DNA of 64,000 nt, taken from contig CAWDAI010000003.1 of the NCBI GenBank assembly GCA_963800275.1, positions 1 to 64,000 of the forward strand. Direction: 5' to 3'. The stretch is from JAFMJV01 sp963800275. Its GTDB lineage: Bacteria > Chloroflexota > Limnocylindria > Limnocylindrales > CSP1-4. Below are positions 19,369 to 28,299 of this stretch, piece by piece; the first letter of the stretch is position 1; each line of letters begins with the position of its first letter. The position numbers and the translations under genes were made by a program. The notes beneath the pieces are model-generated. The model searched no databases. It was not told the origin of the DNA and saw only the letters and a program-made list of their open reading frames with translations.

Positions 19369-20060
19369 GCCAGGCGAACGACCTCGTCGTCTCCATCCAC
19401 GTGCCCAAGACGGGCGGGGGCAGCTTTCGCACGGTGCTGGAGGCCTATGCGGATGGCCGATTGCAGCGCGACTATGCCGACCGACCACTGGCCCCGGCGT
19501 CGGCCCGGCAGCGGCTGGTGCGGGCGCTGGGTCGACCGCGCCTGGAACCCGGCACCCGCGTCGTGCACGGCCACTTCATCGCCACCAAGTACTGGCGCCG
19601 CTATCCGGACGCCCGCTACATCGCTTGGTTCCGTGAGCCGGTCGAGCGCCTGGCCTCGCACTATCACTACTGGAAGCGGAACCCTGACCTGCAGCACCCG
19701 GTCTGCCGCCGGCTCATCGAGGAGGACCTCTCGCTGGAGGCCTTCGCAGCGCTGCCCGAGATGCGCGACGTGCAGTCCCGCCTCCTGGGCGAGGTGCCCG
19801 TGGATGCGCTCGCGTTCGTGGGCATCACCGAGCGGTACGACGACTCGTTGGAACTGTTCCGAAGCATCTTCGGTCCCGGCCTTGCGGCCCAGGCTGCGCG
19901 CGAGCACGTGAACCCTGAGCGCAGCGGCGATCGGTACCAGCTGGACCCCGCCGTGCGCTCGCGCATCGCCGAGCTGAACGCGGCCGACGTGCAGCTGTAC
20001 CCGCGTGCGGTCACCCGCTACGAGGAGCTGCGGCACGCCCACGGCAGGGACGGGCGATGA
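19365..20060 (+). CDS. Sulfotransferase-family protein inserted within the YyaL gene
   Basis: 231 residues. The 5'-phosphosulfate-binding loop IHVPKTGGGSF is at residues about 11-21, and the 3'-phosphate-binding region AWFREPVERLASHY around 85 has the expected Arg and Ser. It would transfer sulfate from PAPS to an unknown carbohydrate or other hydroxyl acceptor. The gene sits precisely between the two halves of the YyaL-type gene: its GTG overlaps the N-part stop (GTGA) and its stop overlaps the C-part start (ATGA), so all three cistrons look translationally coupled. No transposase or terminal repeats are visible. Confidence 0.75.
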
Positions 20061-20749
20061 CGCTCCGAGTCCACCGCTCGTGGAAGGACGGACGCGCCAG
20101 GCACGCGGGCACGCTGGAAGACCATGCCCACCTGGCCGAGGGCCTGCTGACGCTCTACGAGTCGACCTTCGAGGAGCGCTTCTTCGTGGCGGCACGCGGC
20201 CTGGCCGAGGCGATCCTGGCCCACTTCCAGGCGCCCGATGGCGGCTTCTTCGATACGGCCGACGACGCCGAGACGCTGATGGCCCGTCCGCGGAACCTGC
20301 AGGACAACGCGATCCCCGCGGGTGGCTCGATGGCCACGATCGTGCTCTTGCGCCTGGCGGCCTTCACCGGCGAGTCCCGCTACCGCGATGCCGCCGAGCG
20401 CGCCCTCGCGCCGATGGTGGGGGTGGCCGCCCAGCACCCGCTGGGGTTCGCCATCTGGCTCACGGCCTACCAGCTCGCGAGCGGGCCCATCGATGAGATC
20501 GCCATCGTGGGTGACCCGGCGGACGCGGACACGGCGGCCCTGCTCTCGGTCGCGCGGGCGGGCTTCCGACCGAACCGGGTCATCGCCGTGAGTCCCGATC
20601 CCGCAGCCAGCGCGATCCCCCTGCTCCACGGTCGCACGGCCATCGATGGTGCCGCGACCGCCTACCTCTGTCGAGGTCTCGCCTGCCGGCAGCCGACGTC
20701 CGACCCAAGCGTGCTGGCCGACCAACTCGAGGACGCGCGCTCGTCGTAG
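20057..20749 (+). CDS. YyaL/DUF255 protein, C-terminal part (split gene)
   Basis: 230 residues that continue the alpha/alpha barrel of the protein encoded at 17941-19368: RSWKDGRARHAGTLEDHAHL, GGFFDTADDAETLMARPRN and LQDNAIPAGGSM are the usual C-terminal motifs of this family. If the insert is removed, LAEM at the end of the N-part joins MTLRVHRSWKDG here, the initiator Met coinciding with the last shared residue. The two parts could reassociate as a split protein. Its TAG stop is part of the putative -10 box for the next transcript. Confidence 0.8.
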   Translation: MTLRVHRSWKDGRARHAGTLEDHAHLAEGLLTLYESTFEERFFVAARGLAEAILAHFQAPDGGFFDTADDAETLMARPRNLQDNAIPAGGSMATIVLLRLAAFTGESRYRDAAERALAPMVGVAAQHPLGFAIWLTAYQLASGPIDEIAIVGDPADADTAALLSVARAGFRPNRVIAVSPDPAASAIPLLHGRTAIDGAATAYLCRGLACRQPTSDPSVLADQLEDARSS

Positions 20750-20752
20750 GCT
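20747..20752 (+). promoter_or_regulatory. Candidate leaderless -10 box (TAGGCT) overlapping a stop codon
   Basis: TAGGCT begins at the TAG stop of the YyaL C-part and ends 6 bases before an ATG at 20759. Confidence 0.3.
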
Positions 20753-20758
20753 AGGTCC

Positions 20759-20782
20759 ATGCATCCCGACCGTCGCGCATGA
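20759..20782 (+). CDS. Possible 7-codon leader cistron before the HAD gene
   Basis: ATG 20759 opens a frame of seven codons (MHPDRRA) whose TGA overlaps the HAD start as ATGA. With the TAGGCT box 6 bases upstream it could be a leaderless mini-cistron that feeds ribosomes to the HAD gene. It may equally be chance. Confidence 0.25.
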   Translation: MHPDRRA

Positions 20783-21447
20783 CCGAACCAAGCGCCCCGC
20801 GCGCCATCATCTTCGACCTCGACGGCACGCTCGTCGATACCGTCGGCACCCGCGTCCATTCCTGGATGGCGGTCTTTCCCCGGTTCGGGATCGACCCCGA
20901 TCCCGAGTACCTGGCACCGCTCATGGGCTCGGACGGCAAGTACCTCGCACGCATGGTGGCCGAGCACTACGGGGTCGAGCTGAAGCCCGGGGACGATGCC
21001 GAGATCGACATCCTCGCGGGCGCCGAGTTCCGCGTCCTCAACGCCAACCCGCGGGCGCTCCCAGCCGCTCGCGACCTGCTCGAGTCGCTGAGCGATGCCG
21101 GGTTGCCCTGGGCGGTCGCGACCTCCAGCCTGCCCGATGATGCCCGCGAGTCGGTGGCCTCGCTGCGGCTGCGCGAGATGCCCATCATCTGTGACGGCGC
21201 CGACGTGGAACATGCCAAGCCCGCGCCGGACCTCCTCTTCAAGGCCGCCGGGCTGCTGGGCGTGGAGCCGGAAGTCGCCTGGTACGTGGGGGACTCGCGG
21301 TGGGACATGCTCGCAGCCAAGGCTGCCGGCATGCGCGCCATCGCCGTGCTCACCGGTGCCACGGCCCAGGCCGAGCTGCGCGAGTCGGGTGCCGACAAGG
21401 TCTATCCCACCCTCGCCGAGTTCCACGCGGAGCTGCCGGTCGAGTAG
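20779..21447 (+). CDS. HAD-superfamily phosphatase, phosphoglycolate phosphatase-like
   Basis: 222 residues. Motif I FDLDGTLVDT carries the nucleophile and acid/base Asp; motif II is ATSS; motif III Lys lies in EHAKPAPDLLF; motif IV is VGDSRWDM. The cap is the small alpha-helical type of the beta-phosphoglucomutase/Gph group. It hydrolyses a small phosphate ester; the substrate cannot be told. No Shine-Dalgarno sequence precedes the ATG, but a 7-codon frame overlaps it. Convergent with the DUF6062-type gene. Confidence 0.8.
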   Translation: MTEPSAPRAIIFDLDGTLVDTVGTRVHSWMAVFPRFGIDPDPEYLAPLMGSDGKYLARMVAEHYGVELKPGDDAEIDILAGAEFRVLNANPRALPAARDLLESLSDAGLPWAVATSSLPDDARESVASLRLREMPIICDGADVEHAKPAPDLLFKAAGLLGVEPEVAWYVGDSRWDMLAAKAAGMRAIAVLTGATAQAELRESGADKVYPTLAEFHAELPVE

Positions 21448-21491
21448 GCGCCGGAGCCCGCGCTGCCGGCCCTCGACACCGGGTGTCTCTG

Positions 21492-22208
21492 TCAGCGCTT
21501 CTCGTCACCGGCGAGGATGTCAGCCGCCTCCCCGACCGAAGCGCGCATGTCCGGCGTCACGCTCGCGCGGCGGTCGTGCGAGGAATCATGGGCCAGCGCC
21601 TCCAGCCGCTCCTCGACGTCGCGCATCTGCGCCAACCCACGCTTGCGCAAGTCATCGAGCGGCGGACTCCCTGCCGTGGCTGCTGCAGCCAGCAGGTCGC
21701 CGAGGTGCGCGAGGCACCAACGGGCCGTGGCGATCGCCTCGTGCCAGACGGGGTCGGCGTCCGCCAGGACGACCAGTCGGCCGGCGGCAGCGCCCGTGAG
21801 CGTCTGCTCGTTCTCGCACACCGGACAGTCCCAGGCCGGCCGCGTCGCAGACCGGATCTTGCGGGCGGCCCGAAAGCCGCCCGCCTCCTCCAGCGACCGT
21901 CGACGCGCAGCCAGCTGTGAGCGCAGGAAGATGCCGCCGCCGACGCCATCGCCGTTGCCTGCGGTATCGGCCACCAGCGCGGCCCGCACGTGGCGGGCGC
22001 AGAAACCCCCGCCGGCGAGGAAACGGTCCCGATAGGCACGATCGGCCGTGTGCTGATAGAGCATCGAGTCGAGGTAGGCCGGTGCGATCCGCGCCACGTG
22101 AGCGCACAGCGGGCAGGCGGGCCCCGCAATGGCCTCCGCCAGCCCGTCGTCACCCATCGAACGCGCCCGTGGCTGGGGTCGTCCGGGGCTGGTCCCAGCC
22201 TGCTCCAT
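21492..22208 (-). CDS. DUF6062-type cysteine-rich protein
   Basis: 238 residues with four metal-ligand-like segments in order: CPLCAHV, FCARHV, CPVCEN and WCLAHLGD. This C-x2-C / C-x2-H repetition matches a family of uncharacterised proteins (DUF6062) common in Chloroflexota and Firmicutes and suggests two zinc sites. No signal peptide or membrane segment. The ATG at 22208 is preceded at 7 bases by TAGACT. Function unknown. Confidence 0.65.
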   Translation of the reverse strand: MEQAGTSPGRPQPRARSMGDDGLAEAIAGPACPLCAHVARIAPAYLDSMLYQHTADRAYRDRFLAGGGFCARHVRAALVADTAGNGDGVGGGIFLRSQLAARRRSLEEAGGFRAARKIRSATRPAWDCPVCENEQTLTGAAAGRLVVLADADPVWHEAIATARWCLAHLGDLLAAAATAGSPPLDDLRKRGLAQMRDVEERLEALAHDSSHDRRASVTPDMRASVGEAADILAGDEKR

Positions 22209-22215
22209 GGCGGGC

Positions 22216-22221
22216 AGTCTA
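22216..22221 (-). promoter_or_regulatory. Candidate leaderless -10 box (TAGACT)
   Basis: On the minus strand TAGACT ends 7 bases before the ATG at 22208. Confidence 0.5.
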
Positions 22222-22282
22222 GTGGCCCCGCCCTGACGGCGTACGTACTGTCGCGAGCGGACGTGGGGGCGGAGCTACGCCG

Positions 22283-22942
22283 CTAGGGGGCGACGGTGAA
22301 GTCGCCCTGCATCGTGAAGTAGTGGCCGGGGATGGTGCAGCCGAAACGCAGCCCGCTGACGTCGTCGGGCACCGTCCACTCGAGCTCCTGCACACCATTC
22401 GACCAGGCCGGGATCCCGGTGTCCGTCTCACCACCCATGACCTTGAGCTCGTCGTCTGTCCCGATGTAGAAGTTGTGCGAGAAGCCCGCCGTGTTGGTGA
22501 CCCGGAAGATGACCGTCTCACCGGGCGTGACGGCGATATCGTGGATCTGCGTACCGTCCTGCTCGAAGCGGATAGCCGGGGTCGCCTCCAGCTCGATGAC
22601 GCGCGGTTCGCCGTCACCGGTCGCGGGCGAAGCGGGGGCGCTGGCTGCGGGCGCCTCCGAAGCCGTCGGCGGCGTGCTTTGCATCGGCGGCGAGCTTTCC
22701 GCCGGTGCCTGGCTCGCGGGCGCCTCGCTGGCGGGAACCGCCGTCACGACCGGTGCGCCCGTCTTCGTAGGTGCGGACGTCTGGCCAGGGGCGGCCGTGG
22801 CGGCAGGGGCGGCCGTCTCGCCGCCCTCGCCTCCGGCGGCGTCGGCCGGAGCATAGGTCCACTGGGGACCGGTCTCGCTGGCGCAGGCGACCAGCACCAG
22901 CGCGGCGGACATGGCCACCAGGCGTGGGAAGGACGTGTGCAT
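22283..22942 (-). CDS. Cupredoxin (plastocyanin-like) lipoprotein
   Basis: 219 residues. A lipoprotein signal ends in LVAC with Cys20 as the lipidation site, followed by a ~90-residue Ala/Pro/Ser/Thr linker and a blue-copper domain from about 113. All four type 1 copper ligands are present: His156 (GFSHNFYIG), Cys202, His207 and Met211 (GCTIPGHYFTM). It would be a membrane-anchored extracytoplasmic electron carrier; its partners are not encoded nearby. The ATG at 22942 is preceded by TAGCAT at 7 bases. It lies downstream of the LuxR-type gene on the same strand, 15 bases away. Confidence 0.85.
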   Translation of the reverse strand: MHTSFPRLVAMSAALVLVACASETGPQWTYAPADAAGGEGGETAAPAATAAPGQTSAPTKTGAPVVTAVPASEAPASQAPAESSPPMQSTPPTASEAPAASAPASPATGDGEPRVIELEATPAIRFEQDGTQIHDIAVTPGETVIFRVTNTAGFSHNFYIGTDDELKVMGGETDTGIPAWSNGVQELEWTVPDDVSGLRFGCTIPGHYFTMQGDFTVAP

Positions 22943-22949
22943 GTGGAGG

Positions 22950-22955
22950 ATGCTA
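22950..22955 (-). promoter_or_regulatory. Candidate leaderless -10 box (TAGCAT)
   Basis: On the minus strand TAGCAT ends 7 bases before the ATG at 22942. Confidence 0.5.
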
Positions 22956-22957
22956 CG

Positions 22958-25900
22958 TCAACCAGGACGGCGGGTCGCAGCAGCCGCGTCGGTCCCCTCT
23001 GGCACCAGTCCCCCGCGGATGGCCACGCCCGCCGCCTCGGTCCGGCTGGACACGCCCAACTTGGCCAGGATGCGTCGCACGTGGACGTGCACCGTGCGCT
23101 CGCTGATGAACAGGCGGGCCGCGATGTCGCGATCGGTGCGGCCCTCGGCGAGGATGTTGAGCACCTCGCGCTCCCGGGGGCTGAGACCGTAGGTGTCCGC
23201 CGGTCTCCGGCGCAGCGCCGAGAGCACGCGTTCGTCGATCTCGCGCGCGATGTCCGGGCTGCCCGGTCCCGATGCCCGGCCGGGACCCACCGCCACCGGC
23301 TGTCGCTCGCCTTCGGTCACGTCCGCATCCGCCTCCCTCGGCGGGGCATCCACTTCGATGGCGATGGGCAGGGCCACGCGGGCCCGTGAGCCGAGATCGA
23401 CGACCTCCCGCAGCAGCGGCAGCGCGGGCAGCTCGCGCGCGATGCGATACGCCTCCGAGAGGGGCGCACTGGCGGCCACGCGAGCGGACTCGCGATCGTC
23501 CTCGGTCGCCGTCCCAAGGATGGCGAGCGCCTGCCACCAACGTGACTTGGCCCGCCGATAGGGCAGGCCGTTCTCCTCCCATGCGCGAGCCAGGGCGTCC
23601 CAGCGCGCGGGATCGGGCTTGCCCCGGACGCGGTCGGCATGGGCACGAGCGGCCTCCAGCAGCAGCTCGCCCTCCCGTCGCGCTCCCAGCTCGGGCCCCA
23701 TCTGCGACGTACGCAGCTGCTCCTCGGTCTGGGAGAGGACCCGATCGGCAAGCTCGCGGGCGCGCGCGATGAGCGCGGGGTCCGACGTGGCCCGCGCGTG
23801 TTCGGCCGCGGCCGCGGCGGCCTCCATGGCCGTCGACGCGGCATAGCAGATGACGCTCAGCTGATCGCTCTGCAGGACACGCTCCCACTCGCGCTCGGCG
23901 ATATCCAGGGCCTCGACCACGCGGCCGTTCCAAAGGGCCAGGCTCACGGCCGAGCGAAGCACGATGCCGGTCGACTGACCGGGCGAGGCCGTCTGCAGCT
24001 CGAGCAGCGTCTGCCCCACGACGGAGGCCGCTTCCTCGTCGGCACGCGACTCGGTGAGCACGAGGCCCAGCACCAGCAGCGAGAGCCACGACACCTCGCG
24101 CCGGCTGCTCAGCCACTTGATGTCCGCGCGGCACTCGCGCTCGGCCTCGGACCAGCGACCGAGCTGGAAGAGGATGTCTGCAGCGTTCCCGCGCAGGAAG
24201 GCGCCGAAGGTCGCCTCCAGCCCTCCGGCGGCAGCCTCTGCCAGGAAGTCCTGCACGACCGCCAGCGCCTCCTCTCGGCGCAGGTCGAGATCGAGCAGGG
24301 TGGTGCGATTGGCGGCCGTGCGCATGAGCTCATCGAGGCGGCCGGCCTCGCGCGATAGCACAGCGGCTTCCTGCAGGAGCTCCAGGCCGGCGGCGGGATC
24401 GCCCAGGTAGGCCACGTCCACGCCCTTGGTGCAGGTGGCATGAGCCCGGACCGCCACGACCTGGCGGTCAGCGGCGTTGGTGAGCCGGAGCACGGACAGG
24501 GCGTCGTCGGCGAGCCGCGAGCTGTCGGCGAAGCGGCCGTCGATCATGAGTAGCTGTGCCAGCGAGGCCAGGGCCCAGGCCCGGCCCGTGCTGGGCGCCG
24601 CCGGGATGATGCCCAGCGCGTGCTCTACCGACTCGATGGCCGCATCCAGGTCACCGGCGTGCCACTGGAACCGACCCAGCTCCTCGTGCAGCAGACCCAG
24701 CGTGAGGCGGGTCTCATCATCGCGCGCGGCTCGCGTGCTCGTGGCCTCGCGCGTGGCACGGCTCTCGATGGCTCGCCGCATCAGTGCCACGGCGCGGCGG
24801 AAGGAACCGGCCGCCGCGCAGGCGCGGGCGGCGATGGCCAACAGCTCGGCCTGGTCGCGGGGGCTGACCGGCTCGAGGGCCGGCAGCTCCAGGGCCGCCT
24901 CACAGTGCTGATAGACGGTCTCCCCGGGATCGAGACGGGAGGCCAGCGCCGCGGCCCGGATATGGGCAGCGCGGGCCTTGTCGGGTCGAGCCGCCCGAGT
25001 CCAGTGCCAGGCCGCCTGCGCCGGCGTCGCCTCCAGCTGCTCGGCCAGCGCTGCGTGGATGCCCTGGCGCTCCAGGGTCAGCTCGTTCTGCTCGACCGCC
25101 TCCGCACACAGTTCGTGTGAGATGGCGATGTGGTCGCCGGCACTGATCACGAAGCTCGCCGCCAGCGCCTCCTCCAGGCCCTGCACCGTCAGCCGACCTT
25201 CTGGCAGGCGCGCACCCAGGACGGTCGCGCGCAGCAGCGGCAAGCGGGCAGCCGCGAGCACGCGCACGATGCGAACGGCATCGCGGGAGAGCGTCTCCAG
25301 GCGGGCGCCATACAGCTGGTCGAAGGGGTCAGACAAACGCACGCCCTGCAGGGAAGCGCCGCGTGCCAGCTCCAGCGCGATGAGCGGATTGCCCCGGGCA
25401 CCCTCCGTGGCCGCCACGACCGCAGTGCGCGTCGAGGCTTCACCCAGGGCCATCCCCACCAACTGCTCGATCTCCCTCGAGTCCATCGGACCGAGCTCCA
25501 TGCGTACCACCTCGGGGTCGGCCAGGAGCCGGTCGGCGAGGGCCTGCAAGGGGTGGCGGCGATGGACCGCGTCGGGCTGGTAGCTGATGACCAGGCAGAT
25601 GGGCAGCGCGCTGCCGACACCGTGGAGCGTCTCGATGAAGCGCCGCGTGGCGGGATCCGCGAAGTGGACGTCCTCGAGTATCAACAGCAGGACGCCGTCG
25701 CCGGCCAGTCGCTCGAAGGCGCCCAGGATCGACTCAAGGACCCGGTTCCCGAGCTGGTCGGGGGCGATGAGGCGGGGCGAGTCATGATCGACGCCAAGGC
25801 GGTCGAGACGTGCGACCAGGTCGGGCAGAAGCGCCGTGAGGTCCATGCCCGCCGGGCCCACGACCTCGGCGACGCGCTCATCGGGGATCTGCTCGAAGGC

Positions 25901-26140
25901 TGCAGCAAGGGCGCCCACCACCGCTCGATAGGGCGAGCCCGCGGCCGGCTCGTACGCTCGGCCCCGACAGGCAAGCACCCCCGGCACGCTGGAGACACGG
26001 GTAGATAGCTCATCGAGAAGGCGCGTGCAGCCGATGCCGGCCGGTCCTGTCAACAGGACTCGTCCGAGTCGTCCCTCCGCGACCCGGCGCACGGCTTCGA
26101 CCAGCTGGGCCAACTCGCGCTCTCGGCCCAAGAACGCCAT
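22958..26140 (-). CDS. Large LuxR-family regulator with ATPase-like domain lacking the P-loop lysine
   Basis: 1060 residues in LAL/MalT-like layout: ATPase-like domain (about 1-350), long helical TPR-like region, and a C-terminal LuxR helix-turn-helix (GLSPREREVLNILAEG, then DRDIAARLFISERTVHVHV). The Walker A region reads GPAGIGCT, so residue 38 is Cys where the invariant Lys should be; the codon is TGC, which no single-base error turns into a Lys codon. Walker B (LLLILEDVH) is kept. ATP hydrolysis is therefore doubtful. I chose ATG 26140 because TATGCT lies 8 bases upstream; a TTG at 26149 after GGAGG is the alternative. It is divergent from the DNA methyltransferase gene, 60 bases away. Targets unknown. 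Confidence 0.8.
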   Translation of the reverse strand: MAFLGRERELAQLVEAVRRVAEGRLGRVLLTGPAGIGCTRLLDELSTRVSSVPGVLACRGRAYEPAAGSPYRAVVGALAAAFEQIPDERVAEVVGPAGMDLTALLPDLVARLDRLGVDHDSPRLIAPDQLGNRVLESILGAFERLAGDGVLLLILEDVHFADPATRRFIETLHGVGSALPICLVISYQPDAVHRRHPLQALADRLLADPEVVRMELGPMDSREIEQLVGMALGEASTRTAVVAATEGARGNPLIALELARGASLQGVRLSDPFDQLYGARLETLSRDAVRIVRVLAAARLPLLRATVLGARLPEGRLTVQGLEEALAASFVISAGDHIAISHELCAEAVEQNELTLERQGIHAALAEQLEATPAQAAWHWTRAARPDKARAAHIRAAALASRLDPGETVYQHCEAALELPALEPVSPRDQAELLAIAARACAAAGSFRRAVALMRRAIESRATREATSTRAARDDETRLTLGLLHEELGRFQWHAGDLDAAIESVEHALGIIPAAPSTGRAWALASLAQLLMIDGRFADSSRLADDALSVLRLTNAADRQVVAVRAHATCTKGVDVAYLGDPAAGLELLQEAAVLSREAGRLDELMRTAANRTTLLDLDLRREEALAVVQDFLAEAAAGGLEATFGAFLRGNAADILFQLGRWSEAERECRADIKWLSSRREVSWLSLLVLGLVLTESRADEEAASVVGQTLLELQTASPGQSTGIVLRSAVSLALWNGRVVEALDIAEREWERVLQSDQLSVICYAASTAMEAAAAAAEHARATSDPALIARARELADRVLSQTEEQLRTSQMGPELGARREGELLLEAARAHADRVRGKPDPARWDALARAWEENGLPYRRAKSRWWQALAILGTATEDDRESARVAASAPLSEAYRIARELPALPLLREVVDLGSRARVALPIAIEVDAPPREADADVTEGERQPVAVGPGRASGPGSPDIAREIDERVLSALRRRPADTYGLSPREREVLNILAEGRTDRDIAARLFISERTVHVHVRRILAKLGVSSRTEAAGVAIRGGLVPEGTDAAAATRRPG

Positions 26141-26148
26141 ATCGGCCA

Positions 26149-26154
26149 AGCATA
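26149..26154 (-). promoter_or_regulatory. Candidate leaderless -10 box (TATGCT)
   Basis: On the minus strand TATGCT ends 8 bases before the ATG at 26140. Confidence 0.4.
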
Positions 26155-26200
26155 GCCTCCCGCTGCCACGAGTCGTGGTCGAGGCCACATACTTCCGCTC

Positions 26201-27095
26201 GTGCCGGTGCATCCCAACAACACCCTCAATGAGCTCAGCGGCGACGAGTGGCTGTACCTGACCAAGTCGCTCTTGACCACGGCCTACCCCTCGGAGCTTG
26301 GCCATGCCCAACGCAAGGCGCACGGCGCCAACAAGCCGCCGCGGTTGATGGCCCGGCTCATCGAGTTCTTCACCAAGGGCGGCGAGCTCGTGCTGGACCC
26401 CTTCGCGGGCGTGGGCGGCACGCTGCTTGGCGCGGCCATCTGCCGCACGCCGCGGCGGGCACTGGGCTTCGAGATCGAGCCCCGTTGGGCAGCGCTGTAC
26501 CAGCAGGTGGTCGATGCGCTCGTCGCCGAGCGAGACGGTGCCGGACCCGAGCTTCGCGATCTGGGCGATCCCGACCCGGGCGGACCACGCGCGTTCGATC
26601 CCGGCGGCTGCCGGCTGATCACCGGCGACGCCATGCAGCTCGTGGGTGAGCTCGAGACCGGGTCGGTGGACCTGGTGGCGACGGACCCGCCCTACAACCC
26701 GCAGCTGAAGCCGACCATGTCCGGCGGCGCCCTCGCGCGAGCGTTTCGCCAACCGTCGGACCGACTACGCCATGATCACCGACGACCCGGCGGACCTCGC
26801 CAACAGCCCTTCATACGAGGACTATCTCGAGCGCATGGGGCGGCTCTTCGGGGAACTCCGACGCGTGCTCCGGCCCCGGCGCTACGCCGTGGTCATCGTG
26901 CGCGACGCGTACCAGGACGGACGTTATCGCTTCGTGGCCTCCGACCTGGCGGCGCGCGCGGCGACCAGCGGCTTCGTGCCCAAGGGCGATCTCATCTGGT
27001 ACCAGGCGGGCACGCGGCTACGGCCGTACGGCTACCCCCACGCCTTCGTGCCCAACATCGTCCACCAGCACGTGCTCGTGCTGCGCGCTGGATAG
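26201..27095 (+). CDS. Orphan DNA methyltransferase, N6-adenine or N4-cytosine type (frameshifted)
   Basis: About 298 residues. SAM-binding motif I LDPFAGVGGTLLGA (near 66-80) comes before the catalytic motif IV TDPPYNP (near 160), the reverse of the common beta-class order; only about 80 residues separate them. A conserved NNELSGDEWLYLTKSL-like start (here TLNELSGDEWLYLTKS) is typical of a methylase subfamily with this order. The frame breaks near 26735-26745; a one-base shift continues through RTDYAMITDD to the stop at 27095. GTG start at 26201. No restriction endonuclease, specificity subunit or phage gene is adjacent, so it is probably a solitary, regulatory or house-keeping methylase. 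Recognition sequence unknown. Confidence 0.7.
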
Positions 27096-27119
27096 CCGGG
27101 ACGATCCCCTGCGACGGGG

Positions 27120-28270
27120 CTAGTCCGTCGTGGACTGCAGGCGAGCACGCAGCGCGGGGTCGGTAGCCATGTCGATGGCCGTGAGGGCCATGCCCAGGGC
27201 GCCATCGAAGATGGCCTGGTCGGCCGATGGCGTGGCACAGGCGTCGGCGAATTCCTTCTGATGGTTGACCGCGCCGTTCGTCTCGATACCCAGCATCGGA
27301 TGGATCGAGGGCACCTCGTGGGAGATGTTGCCCATGTCCGTGGAGACGGGTGAGGATCCGGCGGCGAACACGCGCCCGAAGGACTCTGCGTGGCCCTGGT
27401 AGATGGCCGCCAGCTCCGCGTCGTGGCGCATGTCCTTGTAGGCCACGTCCAGCGCGAGGGAGAGCTCGCAGCCGGTGGCCAGGGCGCCGGCCTCGAAGCA
27501 GTTGCGCACCAGCTGCACCAGCTCCTCGAGTCGGTCGGTCGTGGAGGCACGGACCATGTAGTCGGCGGTGGTCTCCTCGGGGATGATGTTCGACGCGTCA
27601 CCGCCCTTGGTCACGAAGCCGTGGACGCGATCGGTCGGCAGGAGCTGCTGGCGGAGCAGGCCGATGGCCGTCTGGGCCACGACCATGGCGTCGGCGGCGT
27701 TGATCCCCAGCCAGGGAAAGCCGGAGGCGTGCGCAGCCCGGCCGCGATAGATCACCTTGAGCTGCTGGACGGCGATGATGCCGGGCTCGGCCACGTCGGC
27801 CGGGAACGGGATGCACCATCATGGCGGCGTCGACGTCCCTGAGGAAACCGGCTTCGATGAAAGCGGATCTTGCCGCCGCCGCTCTCCTCGGCGGGTGTGC
27901 CCAGGACGGTGACCTTCAGGTCCAGCTCGTCAGCCACCGGCTGCAGGGCCAGGCCCGCGCCGAGCGCAGCTGTGCAGATCACGTTGTGTCCGCACGCGTG
28001 GCCGACCACGGGCAGGGCATCGTACTCGGCGCAGATGACGAGGTGCAGCGAACCCGAGCCGGTGCTGGCCACGAAGGCCGTGGGCATGTCGCCGAAGCCA
28101 CGCTCGACCGCGAATCCCCCGGCTTCGAGGGCCTCGGCCAGCCACCCCGACGCCTGCACTTCCTCGTAGCCCAGCTCGGGGTTCTGATAGATCCGATGTG
28201 AGAGCTCGACGAGCTCCGGGTGGGCAGCTTCGAGCGCGGCGCGCGCCCGGGCGGATGCGTCGGTCGTCAT
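27120..28270 (-). CDS. M20-family amidohydrolase/peptidase (two frameshifts)
   Basis: About 383 residues after repair. The N-terminal catalytic domain has EYDALPVVGHACGHN (metal His/Asp ligands of M20D) and GTPAEESGGGK (general base Glu); the dimerisation domain has GRAAHASGFPWLGINA. It resembles AbgB/aminobenzoyl-glutamate hydrolases, which cleave an amide with release of an amino acid; the actual substrate is unknown. Two homopolymer indels break the frame, one at 27860-27862 (an extra base in AAA) and one at 27802-27804 (an extra base in GGG); correcting both gives a continuous family match. TAGACT sits 7 bases before the ATG at 28270. Convergent with the DNA methyltransferase. Confidence 0.75.
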
Positions 28271-28277
28271 GCCTCCG

Positions 28278-28283
28278 AGTCTA
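28278..28283 (-). promoter_or_regulatory. Candidate leaderless -10 box (TAGACT)
   Basis: On the minus strand TAGACT ends 7 bases before the ATG at 28270. Confidence 0.5.
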
Positions 28284-28299
28284 CGCCGGGGGCAGGACC

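Noticed and set aside
22322..23389. 355-codon plus-strand frame opposite the cupredoxin and LuxR genes
   Set aside because: Antisense shadow; the opposite strand encodes complete copper-site and HTH signatures.
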